Positions 23,503 to 31,595 of a stretch of 64,000 nt of DNA are shown in pieces. Origin of the DNA: Lachnospiraceae bacterium. GTDB lineage: Bacteria; Bacillota; Clostridia; Lachnospirales; Lachnospiraceae. Both the position numbers and the translations under genes were made by a program. The stretch lies in assembly GCA_030524525.1 (NCBI GenBank), contig JAUNGI010000007.1:1-64000 (forward strand), given 5' to 3'. The notes below the pieces were generated by a model that was given only the letters and a program-made list of their open reading frames with translations, made no database searches and was not told the origin of the DNA. Numbering within the stretch: the first letter of the stretch is position 1; each line of letters opens with the position of its first letter.

Positions 23503-23513
23503 CCTTTTCCTCC

Positions 23514-24356
23514 CTACGCCTCCTCGGTGACGATCACGGTCGCCTTCGGGTCGATCGCCGGATCGTCGAAGATCCGCTCTCCGATGCTCTTTGCGCGGAT
23601 GCTTCCGGAGATCGGATTTTTCACGCTGACAACGGAGGTCGTTACGTCCGCGTCTACCGTGGAATATTCGAACGCCAAGTCCGTATTCAGAAGCTTGCAG
23701 TTTTTCAGAACGACGTTTTCCATGTAGCACATCCCCTGCAGACTCTCGATCGTACAGTTTTCAAGGGTCACGTTTTTCGCGTTCCAGCCGAGATATTCCC
23801 CGGAAATAAACGAATCGGTCACGGTCACGTTTTCGCAGTTCCAGAACGCGTCCTTCGAAAGCAGACGAGAATTCCGAACGGTCAGATTTCTGCATCCGTC
23901 AAACGAATAGTTGCCCACCAGAGACAGCCCGTCGATCGTCATATTCTCGCAGTTCATGGCGAAATAGTCCCCCCGCGCGTCCACGTCCGCAAGCGTTACG
24001 TTTTTACAGTTCCAAAGCGTCTCCGCAGCGTGTGCCAGATGGACGTGCTCCAGCGTCACGCCGTCGCAGCGGCGGAAGCCCTTCGGCGCTTCGTAGGTAA
24101 CGCGCCGGAGCGCAATGTCCTCGGTGTACCAGACGCCGGCTCTCGCCATTTCAAACATCGCGCTGTCCTCCACAAGGACGTGCTTGCAGTACCACAGCGG
24201 GTATTTCCACTGAAACATGCTGTTATAAATTTTCAGATTTTGGCTTTCCTTGAGCGGCGATTCCCCGTCCGCAAAAATACAGTCCCGGATCTCCAAGTCC
24301 CGACTCATAAACAGGGCGCGCTCCCCGGTCAGCCGCTGCTCCAAGATTTGTTTCAT
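23514..24356 (-). CDS. DUF3737 family protein (right-handed beta-helix)
   Basis: The 280-residue product consists of repeated short strands with conserved C and N, such as NCKNVTLADVDARGDY, NCENMTIDGLSLVGNYSFDG, NCENVTVTDSFISGEYLGW and MENVVLKNCKLLN. This is a left- or right-handed beta-helix pattern, and the start MKQILEQRLTGERALFMSRD plus FQWKYPLWYC fit the DUF3737 family. The function of the family is not established. It is the first gene of an operon with patB, which suggests a link to sulfur amino acid metabolism. Confidence 0.85.
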   Translation of the reverse strand: MKQILEQRLTGERALFMSRDLEIRDCIFADGESPLKESQNLKIYNSMFQWKYPLWYCKHVLVEDSAMFEMARAGVWYTEDIALRRVTYEAPKGFRRCDGVTLEHVHLAHAAETLWNCKNVTLADVDARGDYFAMNCENMTIDGLSLVGNYSFDGCRNLTVRNSRLLSKDAFWNCENVTVTDSFISGEYLGWNAKNVTLENCTIESLQGMCYMENVVLKNCKLLNTDLAFEYSTVDADVTTSVVSVKNPISGSIRAKSIGERIFDDPAIDPKATVIVTEEA

Positions 24357-24459
24357 TTTCTTCTATCCCTCTTTCTCTTTCTTCTCGTTTATGTTAAACT
24401 TGCTGTGCGAAGCCCTTTCGGCGCGCTTCGCCCCAACGCAGGCCGAGCCTGCCCTATAA

Positions 24460-24488
24460 ATTATACATACTTTTATGCCGATTGGCAA
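24460..24488 (-). promoter_or_regulatory. Promoter of the DUF3737-patB operon
   Basis: TTGCCA (24483-24488), 17-bp spacer and TATAAT (24460-24465) on the minus strand lead into a leader of about 95 bases that contains a GC-rich hairpin (GCAGGC-TCG-GCCTGC). Confidence 0.65.
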
Positions 24489-24522
24489 CGGAAATTGCTG
24501 CCCGTCCGGAACGGAGAATCTT

Positions 24523-26541
24523 ATGAATTTACAAACACAAAGCCGCCCGCTCTCGCTGCGGGACGTTCAAATCACCGACAAATTTTGGAGCAAGGAGATG
24601 GAGCTTGTCCGCACCGAGGTGCTTCCCTACCAATGGAACGCGCTGAACGACCGCATTCCGGACGCCGCTCCCAGCTACTGCATGCACAATTTCCGTGCGG
24701 CGGGGCGCAAGAACCGCGAGAGAAAAGCGCTGGGAGACGCCTTTTCCGAACCGAAATTTACGAAGCAGGGCTGGGTGTTCCTGCCCGAAGACCCCCAAGC
24801 CCCCGACGACCAGTTTTACGGCTTCGTCTTTCAGGACAGCGATTTTTATAAGTGGATCGAGGCGGTGGGCTATTCGCTCACGCAGCATCCCGACCCGGCT
24901 CTGGAAGCCCTTGCGGACGAAGCGATCGAGATCGTCTGTCAGGCGCAGCTGGAAAACGGCTATCTGGACACGCTCTACATTTTAAGCGGAACGGATAAGA
25001 TCTTCACGAATCTGCGCGACCATCACGAGCTGTACTGCCTCGGTCACTTGGCGGAGGGCGCGGTCGCCTATTATCAGGCGACCGGCAAGACCCGGCTGCT
25101 GGACGCCGCCTGCCGCTATGCGGACTATGTCTGCTGCCGCTTCGGCGCGGAGGACGGGAAGCTGCGGGGCTATCCGGGGCACGAGATCGCGGAAATGGCG
25201 CTGATGCGTCTTTACGAGGCGACCGGACGCGAGCGCTACTGCGAGCTGGCGCGCTTCTTTATCGACGAACGGGGCGCGCGCCCCTATTATTTCGACTTGG
25301 AGCAGCAAAACGCCCCCGCCGCTCCCGACGAGCTTCGCTACGCCTATCATCAGGCGCATCTTCCGGTTCGGGAGCAGAACGAGGCGGTCGGTCATGCCGT
25401 CCGCGCCGTTTACCTGTACGCGGGCATGGCAGCCGTTGCCAAGGAGACCGGCGACGCTTCCCTGACCGCCGCCTGCGAACGCCTCTGGAACAATATGGTG
25501 CGGCAGAAGCTGTACATTACGGGCGGGATCGGCGCAACGCATCTCGGAGAGGCGTTTTCCTTTCCCTACGATCTGCCGAACGACACCGCCTATGCGGAGA
25601 CCTGCGCCTCCATCGGTCTGATGTTTTTCGCGCGCCGGATGCTGGAATTAAAGCCCGACCGCCGCTACGCCGACGAAATGGAGCGCGCGCTTTACAACAC
25701 CGTGCTTTCCGGCATGTCGCTGGACGGCAAAAGCTTCTTTTATGTAAATCCGCTGGAGGTCGATCCCGAAGCCTGCCGCAGGGACGAGCGCAAGTTCCAT
25801 GTAAAGCCCGTGCGGCAGAAATGGTTCGGCTGCGCCTGCTGCCCGCCCAATCTGGCGCGCCTGATCAGCTCGGTGGGAAGCTACGCCTATACGGAAAACG
25901 ACTCGACGCTGTTCGTCCACCTGTACCCCGGCGGAACCGTGCGGAAGCGGCTCGGCAGTCAAAAAACGCCGGTGCGGATCGCCTCGGAGCTTCCGTGGAG
26001 CGGGAACGTGACCGTAAGCTTTCCGGAGGGATCGCCGGAATTCACCGTGGCGCTGCGCATTCCCTCGTGGTGCGATTCCTATGCGCTGTCCGGCGCCGAG
26101 GGCGCAAGGCAGGAGCTGCGGGACGGCTATCTGTATCTGACCAAGGCTTGGAGCGCCTCGGACCGGCTGACGCTTACCCTGCCCATGGAGGTGCGGGTCC
26201 GTCGGTGCAGCCCTCTGGTCCGCGAAAATATCGGCAGGGTCGCGGTCACGCGGGGACCCCTCGTTTACTGCTTGGAGTCCGTTGACAACGGGGAGGGGCT
26301 GTTCCGGCTTTCCCTCGATCCGTCCGCTCCGGCAAAGACCGAGCCGGGCACGATCGCGGGCGAAAACGTGGTGACCGTGCGGATGCCGGGCTTCCGTATG
26401 CGCCTGCCGGAAAACGAAAGCGGGCTTTACCCGCCCTATGCCGTGCCGGAAAAGGACCCGGTCATCCTGCGCTTCGTCCCCTACTACACATGGGCGAACC
26501 GGGGCGAAAACGAAATGACGGTGTGGGTGGAGAGCGAGTAG
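24523..26541 (+). CDS. GH127 beta-L-arabinofuranosidase-like glycosidase
   Basis: The enzyme (672 residues) is a full-length GH127 protein: N-terminal SLRDVQITDKFW, the alpha/alpha barrel with LEALADEAIEIVCQAQLENGYL, GHAVRAVYLYAG, and C-terminal beta domains. The zinc-thiolate site known from HypBA1 is preserved as E and C in YAETCAS and the double cysteine in GCACCPPN, where the first C of the pair acts as nucleophile. GH127 enzymes release L-arabinofuranose from beta-linked arabino-oligosaccharides. No signal peptide is visible, so short imported oligosaccharides are the likely substrate. The ATG at 24523 follows GGAG; an ATG 48 bases upstream lacks one. Confidence 0.9.
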   Translation: MNLQTQSRPLSLRDVQITDKFWSKEMELVRTEVLPYQWNALNDRIPDAAPSYCMHNFRAAGRKNRERKALGDAFSEPKFTKQGWVFLPEDPQAPDDQFYGFVFQDSDFYKWIEAVGYSLTQHPDPALEALADEAIEIVCQAQLENGYLDTLYILSGTDKIFTNLRDHHELYCLGHLAEGAVAYYQATGKTRLLDAACRYADYVCCRFGAEDGKLRGYPGHEIAEMALMRLYEATGRERYCELARFFIDERGARPYYFDLEQQNAPAAPDELRYAYHQAHLPVREQNEAVGHAVRAVYLYAGMAAVAKETGDASLTAACERLWNNMVRQKLYITGGIGATHLGEAFSFPYDLPNDTAYAETCASIGLMFFARRMLELKPDRRYADEMERALYNTVLSGMSLDGKSFFYVNPLEVDPEACRRDERKFHVKPVRQKWFGCACCPPNLARLISSVGSYAYTENDSTLFVHLYPGGTVRKRLGSQKTPVRIASELPWSGNVTVSFPEGSPEFTVALRIPSWCDSYALSGAEGARQELRDGYLYLTKAWSASDRLTLTLPMEVRVRRCSPLVRENIGRVAVTRGPLVYCLESVDNGEGLFRLSLDPSAPAKTEPGTIAGENVVTVRMPGFRMRLPENESGLYPPYAVPEKDPVILRFVPYYTWANRGENEMTVWVESE

Positions 26542-26603
26542 ACGCAGAGCGGAGGGTTGGAAGACACAGCCGAAACTTTGCTTTGCCATGGAGGAAGGAT
26601 CGA

Positions 26604-27233
26604 ATGAGAAATGTTCAGGTCAAAATATGCGGACTGACTTCGGCGGAGGACGCCGAAACGGTGAACCGCCTTCGTCCGGATTATGCGGGGATCGTCCTGT
26701 TCTATCCCCGCAGCAAACGCAGCCAAACGCCGGCTCAGGCGCGGCGGCTCCTCGCCGCCCTGCACCCGTCCGTCCGGCCGATCGCGGTCGTCGTTTCCCC
26801 GACGGAAGCCGAGCTGGAACAGATCGCGGCGCTCGGCTTTTTTGCCGTGCAGATCCACGGCGCGGCTTCGGACGAGCTTTTGGAGCGCTGTCCGCTTCCG
26901 GTCTGGAAAGCGTTTCAGGAAACGGAGCTTGCGGATTTTGACCGCTATCGCCGGAATCCCAAAATCACCGGCTATGTGTTCGACGCCGCCGAGCCCGGCA
27001 GCGGTAAGACCTTCGACTGGAACCGGCTGGAAGCGCTTCCAAGGGACGGAAGGCTCCGGCTGCTCGCCGGAGGGCTGACGCCCGAAAACGTCGCCGCCGC
27101 GATTGCCGCCGCAAAGCCCGACGGCGTGGACGTATCGTCCGGCGTGGAGTACCGGGACGGCAGACCCGGAAAGGACGCGGCACGGGTGGAGGCGTTTCTG
27201 CGGGCGGCAGGAGGCGAAGCGCGGAGCCTTTGA
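26604..27233 (+). CDS. trpF: Phosphoribosylanthranilate isomerase
   Basis: The 209-residue protein carries the TrpF signature: VKICGLTSAEDAE at the N-terminus with the catalytic cysteine, YAGIVLFYPRSKR, VQIHG, YVFDAAEPGSGKTFDW with the catalytic aspartate, LLAGGLTPENV and VDVSSGVE at the phosphate site. It isomerises phosphoribosylanthranilate to CdRP in tryptophan synthesis. The start at 26604 follows GGAGGAAGG. The gene is not in a trp operon here: it lies 62 bases after the GH127 gene and ends against a convergent metal ATPase, so it may be transcribed with the glycosidase. Confidence 0.9.
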   Translation: MRNVQVKICGLTSAEDAETVNRLRPDYAGIVLFYPRSKRSQTPAQARRLLAALHPSVRPIAVVVSPTEAELEQIAALGFFAVQIHGAASDELLERCPLPVWKAFQETELADFDRYRRNPKITGYVFDAAEPGSGKTFDWNRLEALPRDGRLRLLAGGLTPENVAAAIAAAKPDGVDVSSGVEYRDGRPGKDAARVEAFLRAAGGEARSL

Positions 27234-27256
27234 CGCTCTTTTATGCCGCAGTCGTT

Positions 27257-29125
27257 TCAGGTAAATTTCCGGTCATACAGCAGCGCCGCGATCAGCACCA
27301 CAAAGCACGAACCCGCGTTATGCACCAGCGCGCCCGTGGTGGGATTCAGAATTCCCAGAACGGAAAGTCCGACCGCGAGGAAATTGATGCACATGGAAAG
27401 CGTAATGCTGAGCTTGATCGTGTTCACCGTGGCATTGGACAAGCGCTTGAGATACGGAATGTTCGAGAGATCGTCGCTCATCAGCGCAATGTCCGCGGCT
27501 TCCACGGCGATATCGCTTCCCATGCTGCCCATGGCAACGCCCACGTCCGCCGTTTTCAGCGCGGGAGCGTCGTTTACTCCGTCGCCGATCATGCAGACGC
27601 TCCGGTTCTCCGCCCGCAGCCGAACGATGCTCTCCACCTTTTCCTCCGGCAAAAGCTCCGCCCGTACCTCGCGGATGCCCGCCTTTTCGGCAAAATGCCG
27701 GGCGGCTCTTTCATTGTCGCCGGTCAGCAGCACCGTCCGCGTCCGCATTGCCTCCAGCCTTGCGATCATAGCCTTCGCTTCGGGACGAAGCGTGTCGGAG
27801 AGCGCGATCAGTCCGATGCAGCGCTCCTTTTCGGCGATCAGAACGGACGCCTTGCCCTGCGCGCGCAGGCGGGAAAGCTCCGTTTTCACGCGCTCGGAAA
27901 GCTCCACGCCGTTTTCCGCCAAGTATTTCTCATTGCCGCAGAACAGACGTTTTCCCCCGACCTCTGCCGATACGCCCTTGCCTGCCTCCATGGAAAACCG
28001 CTCCGCCTCGCCGATGACGGCGCCGCGTTCTCTTGCGCGGGCGACGATCGCCTTTCCGAGCGGATGCTCGCTTTTTGCCTCTGCGGAGGCGGCAAGCGCC
28101 AGAAGCGCATCCTCGGAAACGGACTCCTCAAAGGAGAGAAGATCGCTGACCTCCAATCTGCCGTAGGTAAGCGTCCCGGTCTTATCGAAGGCGATCGTAT
28201 CGACCTTTCCCATCCTTTCCAGCGCTTCCCCCGACTTTATGATCACGCCGTGCTTCGTCGCCTGACCGACCGCAGCCATGATCGCCGTGGGCGTGGCAAG
28301 CACAAGCGCGCACGGGCAGAATACGACGAGAACGGTAACCGCCCGCACCACGTCCTTGGTCGCAAGCCATGTGACGACGGCGATCAGCAGGGCGGCAGGA
28401 ACGAGCCAGCTTGCGCTTTTGTCGGCGATCCGCGCCATGGGCGCTTTTTTATTTTCCGCTTCCTGCACCATGCGGATGAGCTTTTGCAGAGAGCTGTCCT
28501 CTCCCACCTTTGTGGCGCGAATGTCAATGGCGCCGAACCGGTTGACGGTGCCGCAGAAAACGCTGTCGCCCACCGCCTTATCCACCGGAAGCGATTCGCC
28601 GGTCATAACCGACTGATCCACCGAGGTCTCTCCGCTGACGACCGTGCCGTCCACCGGGACGGTCTCCCCCGGCAGGATCCGAAGGATGTCGTCCCTGCGG
28701 ATCTCCTCGGCGGCGATCCGCTCCTCCTTTCCGTCCCGAATGCGTCTTCCCTGCGTCGGCGCAAGAGCCACCAGCTTTTTCAGCCCCTTCTTTGCCCGGT
28801 TTGCGGTCATGTCCTCAAGAATGCCGCCGATCGCCATAATAAAAGCCACCTCTCCCGCCGCGAACAGATCGCCGACGGCAATCGCCGCCAGCATGGCGAC
28901 GGTGATCAGCAGGGCGGAGGATATCTTACTGATCCCCGGATTATACCGAATGCGCCATACGGCAAGATACAAAAGCGGCACGCCGCTGATCACGACCGTG
29001 AGCCACGCCGGATCGACCGGCCACTCCACCCCCAGCCTCGGCAAAGCAAAGCTGAGCGCCAAGAAGCAACCGCCGACCAACGTCGCGGGGACGCCGCCGA
29101 GAAAATCGCTGATCTTCTTTAACAT
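27257..29125 (-). CDS. P1B-type heavy-metal transporting ATPase
   Basis: The 622-residue protein has TGES at about 175-178 (actuator), CPC at 270-272 in the metal-binding membrane helix, DKTGT with the phosphorylated D at 314, the SEHPLG HP motif and GDGVNDAPAL. About eight membrane segments surround these. The CPC motif and sequence style fit Zn/Cd/Co/Pb exporters (ZntA/CadA). There is no N-terminal HMA or histidine-rich metal-binding domain, which makes it shorter than most. A GGAGG site precedes the ATG. It is divergent from a TetR regulator that may control it. Confidence 0.92.
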   Translation of the reverse strand: MLKKISDFLGGVPATLVGGCFLALSFALPRLGVEWPVDPAWLTVVISGVPLLYLAVWRIRYNPGISKISSALLITVAMLAAIAVGDLFAAGEVAFIMAIGGILEDMTANRAKKGLKKLVALAPTQGRRIRDGKEERIAAEEIRRDDILRILPGETVPVDGTVVSGETSVDQSVMTGESLPVDKAVGDSVFCGTVNRFGAIDIRATKVGEDSSLQKLIRMVQEAENKKAPMARIADKSASWLVPAALLIAVVTWLATKDVVRAVTVLVVFCPCALVLATPTAIMAAVGQATKHGVIIKSGEALERMGKVDTIAFDKTGTLTYGRLEVSDLLSFEESVSEDALLALAASAEAKSEHPLGKAIVARARERGAVIGEAERFSMEAGKGVSAEVGGKRLFCGNEKYLAENGVELSERVKTELSRLRAQGKASVLIAEKERCIGLIALSDTLRPEAKAMIARLEAMRTRTVLLTGDNERAARHFAEKAGIREVRAELLPEEKVESIVRLRAENRSVCMIGDGVNDAPALKTADVGVAMGSMGSDIAVEAADIALMSDDLSNIPYLKRLSNATVNTIKLSITLSMCINFLAVGLSVLGILNPTTGALVHNAGSCFVVLIAALLYDRKFT

Positions 29126-29138
29126 ATGCTGACCTCCG

Positions 29139-29167
29139 TTGACGCCGTTTCAAAAACGGCATATAAT
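29139..29167 (+). promoter_or_regulatory. TetR-gene promoter with palindrome in its spacer
   Basis: TTGACG (29139-29144), a 17-bp spacer and a perfect TATAAT (29162-29167) face the TetR gene. The spacer is almost filled by an inverted repeat GCCGTTT-CAA-AAACGGC at 29144-29160, an ideal place for a repressor that blocks RNA polymerase. The minus-strand leader of the ATPase gene runs through the same site. Confidence 0.7.
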
Positions 29168-29249
29168 GTATTCGTTACAAAACAGATTGTTCCGTTTCGT
29201 CGTCATTATAAGCAGACGCGAAAAACGGCGCAACGATCAATTTTTCTCG

Positions 29250-29269
29250 AATGTTCGTTACGGAACATT
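29250..29269. promoter_or_regulatory. Inverted repeat upstream of the TetR gene
   Basis: AATGTTC, six bases, then GAACATT form a 20-bp dyad between the promoter and the start codon, about 27 bases upstream of the ATG. Its size fits a TetR-type operator. Confidence 0.5.
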
Positions 29270-29295
29270 TGATCGGATTTGTTCGGGAGGCGGCT

Positions 29296-29871
29296 ATGGA
29301 CAGACGGCAGAAAAAGACAAGAGAGGCGATCCTTCAGGCGTTCGCCGAGCTTTTGTCGGAAAAGAATTATCATCAGATCACGGTGCAGGAGATCATTGAC
29401 GCCGCCGACGTGGGAAGGACGACGTTTTACGCCCATTTCGAGACAAAGGATTTTCTGCTCAAGGAGCTGTGCGAGGAATTGTTCAACCATATCATAGACA
29501 CCGCCATGGGACTGCCCCACGGACATTATCACTATTCCTGCGGCAGCGCGGCGGACTCCGTCTTTCTGCACCTGCTCCGGCATTTGCAGGAAAACGACCG
29601 CAACGTCCTCGGTCTGCTGTCCTCGCAGAACAACGAAATCTTTCTGCGGTATTTCAAAAGCAATCTGAAAAAGCTGATCGTGACCCAGTATGCGGACAAG
29701 GGGCTGCTCAAAAACTCCAAGCTTCCGGAAGCTTACCTTGTGAACCACATTTCGTCTTCGTTTGTCGAAACCGTGGACTGGTGGCTTTCCGAGAAAATGA
29801 AGGAACCCCCGGAAACCGTCACGGAGCTGTTTCTGGGGGTCATAGAACCGTTGCTGGAGGAGCGGGCGTAG
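29296..29871 (+). CDS. TetR-family transcriptional regulator
   Basis: The 191-residue protein has a TetR N-terminal helix-turn-helix (TREAILQAFAELLSEKNYHQ, then DVGRTTFYAHFETKDFLL) and a helical ligand domain ending in a TetR_C-like segment. The start at 29296 follows GGGAGG; an ATG 45 bases upstream lies inside the operator-like dyad and is rejected. It is divergent from the metal ATPase gene, but the ligand domain (with WWLSEKMKEPPETVTELF) is of the generic YsiA/AcrR-like kind, so control of the ATPase is inference. Confidence 0.88.
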   Translation: MDRRQKKTREAILQAFAELLSEKNYHQITVQEIIDAADVGRTTFYAHFETKDFLLKELCEELFNHIIDTAMGLPHGHYHYSCGSAADSVFLHLLRHLQENDRNVLGLLSSQNNEIFLRYFKSNLKKLIVTQYADKGLLKNSKLPEAYLVNHISSSFVETVDWWLSEKMKEPPETVTELFLGVIEPLLEERA

Positions 29872-29930
29872 ATTGAAAAATCATCGCATCAGCGTGATTT
29901 TTCAATCGGCTATTTGTGATGCTCTGGCAC
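29872..29930. repeat. Repeat family R2, copy 2: two hairpins
   Basis: GATTGAAAAATCA and TGATTTTTCAATC form a perfect 13-bp stem right after the TetR stop codon, followed by a second hairpin (GGCTATTTGTG with CACAAATAACC). Both parts recur separately at 15384-15419 and 51783-51812. They separate convergent genes and may act as terminators. Confidence 0.65.
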
Positions 29931-29972
29931 AAATAACCCCGTCGCTGGCGCTCCGGAAGGGGAATTAGATTT

Positions 29973-30542
29973 TCAGATCAGAAAACGGATCTGCTTCCTT
30001 CTCTCCGTTTCCTCCGGCACGATATACCGATAAAGCGCTTCCAGCGCCTCGGCGATCTTTTCCGGCGCTTCGGCGGGCTCCCCCGCCTCCGTTAAAACGC
30101 AGTTCACAAAATGCACGCCGAACACCCGGCTTTCCACGCCGGTATCGACCGCGCCGTTTCTTTTGTAAAAGCCGAGCCGCCGGGCGGCAAGCTCCGGTTT
30201 CGGCGCATCCGCCGGAAATTCGCTCTCCAGCAGGAGCCGATGCTCCGGGTAGAATTCCCGCAGCGCGGCGAGGGCTTCCCCGCCGATCCCCAGATTGCGC
30301 TTTTCCGAAAAGACCGCAAAATAATCGAGCAGCGCATAGCCGATCCCGTCGGCGCGCAGAACAAGCGCATAGCCCGCCGGTTCCCGGTCGAGACAAATGC
30401 GCAGATTATCGTATACGCCCTGCTCCGTCATGTTCAGAATGGACTTGAGCGGCTTCAGCTCCGCCTGCGGAAAATCCGCCGTCATGCGGGCGGCGTAAAG
30501 CTCCGAAATCTCGGCGGCGCTCATTTTTTCCAGTGTTATCAT
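29973..30542 (-). CDS. GNAT-family N-acetyltransferase
   Basis: The protein (189 residues) contains LDYFAVFSEKRNLGIGGEAL at about residues 74-93, the acetyl-CoA binding strand and loop (R-x-L-G-I-G), followed by LESEFPADAP and LGFYKRNGAV, as in GNAT acetyltransferases acting on small amines. Its ATG overlaps the stop codon of the AAA ATPase gene (ATGA), so the two are translated together. The substrate is unknown. Confidence 0.85.
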   Translation of the reverse strand: MITLEKMSAAEISELYAARMTADFPQAELKPLKSILNMTEQGVYDNLRICLDREPAGYALVLRADGIGYALLDYFAVFSEKRNLGIGGEALAALREFYPEHRLLLESEFPADAPKPELAARRLGFYKRNGAVDTGVESRVFGVHFVNCVLTEAGEPAEAPEKIAEALEALYRYIVPEETERRKQIRFLI

Positions 30543-31402
30543 TCTCCTGCAAACTCCTTTTCATGCTCCTTAAAAAAATCATAATATGCCCGCACGTTCG
30601 GCAGCTCGCTCCATTTCCGCACCGCAACGGGCGATTCGTCAAAGTTATAGACCCTTGCGCCCCGAAGCGACAACAGAAACGGCGAATGCGTGGCAATGAC
30701 GAGCTGACAGCCGTAAAACCGGGCGCTCCCCTCCAAAAACTGCGCCAGCTCCTGCTGCTTTTCCGGGGAAAGGCTGTTCTCCGGCTCGTCCAAAAGATAC
30801 AGCCCGTTTTCCTGCACCTTCTCCACGAAATAGATAAACGCGCTCTCGCCGTTCGAATGCTCCCGGACGTTTTTCATCAAATGCTCCCGGACATAGCGGG
30901 ACTGGGTCCGGCTCCGGGACTGATTGACCTGCTTCAGCCGGTCGTAGTCCTCGATGGAACGAAGCTGAAAATCCGAATATTTCGCGTCGAGATATTCTTC
31001 AAACAGCTCCTCCCGCTTCCGGTGGATGCCCTCGTTCAGCGTCCGCAGATTCAGCATAAAATCGAACACGTCGTCGCTTGTGATCATCCGGCTGCCGGTC
31101 GGGACCGGAAGCTGCGTCTCATAGCCGCACAGGCGCGTATAATCCTCGAAAAAATTCGTGCGGTTGAACAGCGTGTCCCGCGCAAGCTCCAGCTTCTCGG
31201 CGATCACGTTGAGGGCGGTGGACTTTCCGGAGCCGTTCCCGCCGTAAAAGATCGTGACCGGCGCAAAGCGCACCTGCTCCAGCCCGTTTTTCGACAACAC
31301 CTCAAAAGGATAGTAGGTGTTGTAGCAGGTTCGCTTGACCGACAGGAAAAAGTCAAATTCGGTATCCGCATCCGGGAACCGGAACTCCGACAAATAGATC
31401 AT
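30539..31402 (-). CDS. AAA-type ATPase (RecF/OLD-like core)
   Basis: The product (287 residues) has Walker A IFYGGNGSGKSTALNVIAE at about residues 51-69, a helical insertion, the signature-like LSPEKQQEL, Walker B LYLLDEPENSLSP and an H-loop (IATHSPFLL). This is the AAA_15/AAA_21 single-chain ABC-like ATPase fold. Such proteins are often annotated as predicted ATPases; when paired with TOPRIM domains they act in defence, but no TOPRIM or nuclease is fused or adjacent here. A GNAT gene overlaps by four bases, so a joint role is possible but unknown. Confidence 0.82.
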   Translation of the reverse strand: MIYLSEFRFPDADTEFDFFLSVKRTCYNTYYPFEVLSKNGLEQVRFAPVTIFYGGNGSGKSTALNVIAEKLELARDTLFNRTNFFEDYTRLCGYETQLPVPTGSRMITSDDVFDFMLNLRTLNEGIHRKREELFEEYLDAKYSDFQLRSIEDYDRLKQVNQSRSRTQSRYVREHLMKNVREHSNGESAFIYFVEKVQENGLYLLDEPENSLSPEKQQELAQFLEGSARFYGCQLVIATHSPFLLSLRGARVYNFDESPVAVRKWSELPNVRAYYDFFKEHEKEFAGE

Positions 31403-31519
31403 TTTTGCACACCCCCTCGCTGCTTACTATAATACCCGGAAACGCCCCTTTCGGCAAGAGGGAGCTGCACCCTTCCCAGCCGCCCCGCAAATTTTCGCCT
31501 CAGGAACCTCCCCGGTCTA

Positions 31520-31570
31520 TTGACAGAAAAGCTTCCCTGTGCTATCCTCGTGGTTAGTTAAGGCTAACTA
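31520..31570 (+). promoter_or_regulatory. Promoter and DtxR-like inverted repeat for the ABC exporter operon
   Basis: TTGACA (31520-31525), 17-bp spacer and TATCCT (31543-31548) lie upstream of the first ABC exporter gene. At the start site an inverted repeat TAGTTA-AGGC-TAACTA (31555-31570) resembles half-sites of iron-dependent DtxR/IdeR boxes (TTAGGTTAGSCTAACCTAA), although the centre differs. Confidence 0.6.
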
Positions 31571-31595
31571 CAGCCGGATCAAGGAGATCGCCGAT

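Noticed and set aside
27230..29122. A 630-codon open frame on the plus strand
   Set aside because: It lies fully antisense to the P1B ATPase gene, which has all family motifs; the frame is a by-product of GC-rich codon use.
30539..31402. OLD-family or Gabija-type defence protein
   Set aside because: No TOPRIM domain or partner helicase is present, and the four-base overlap with a GNAT gene points to another role.
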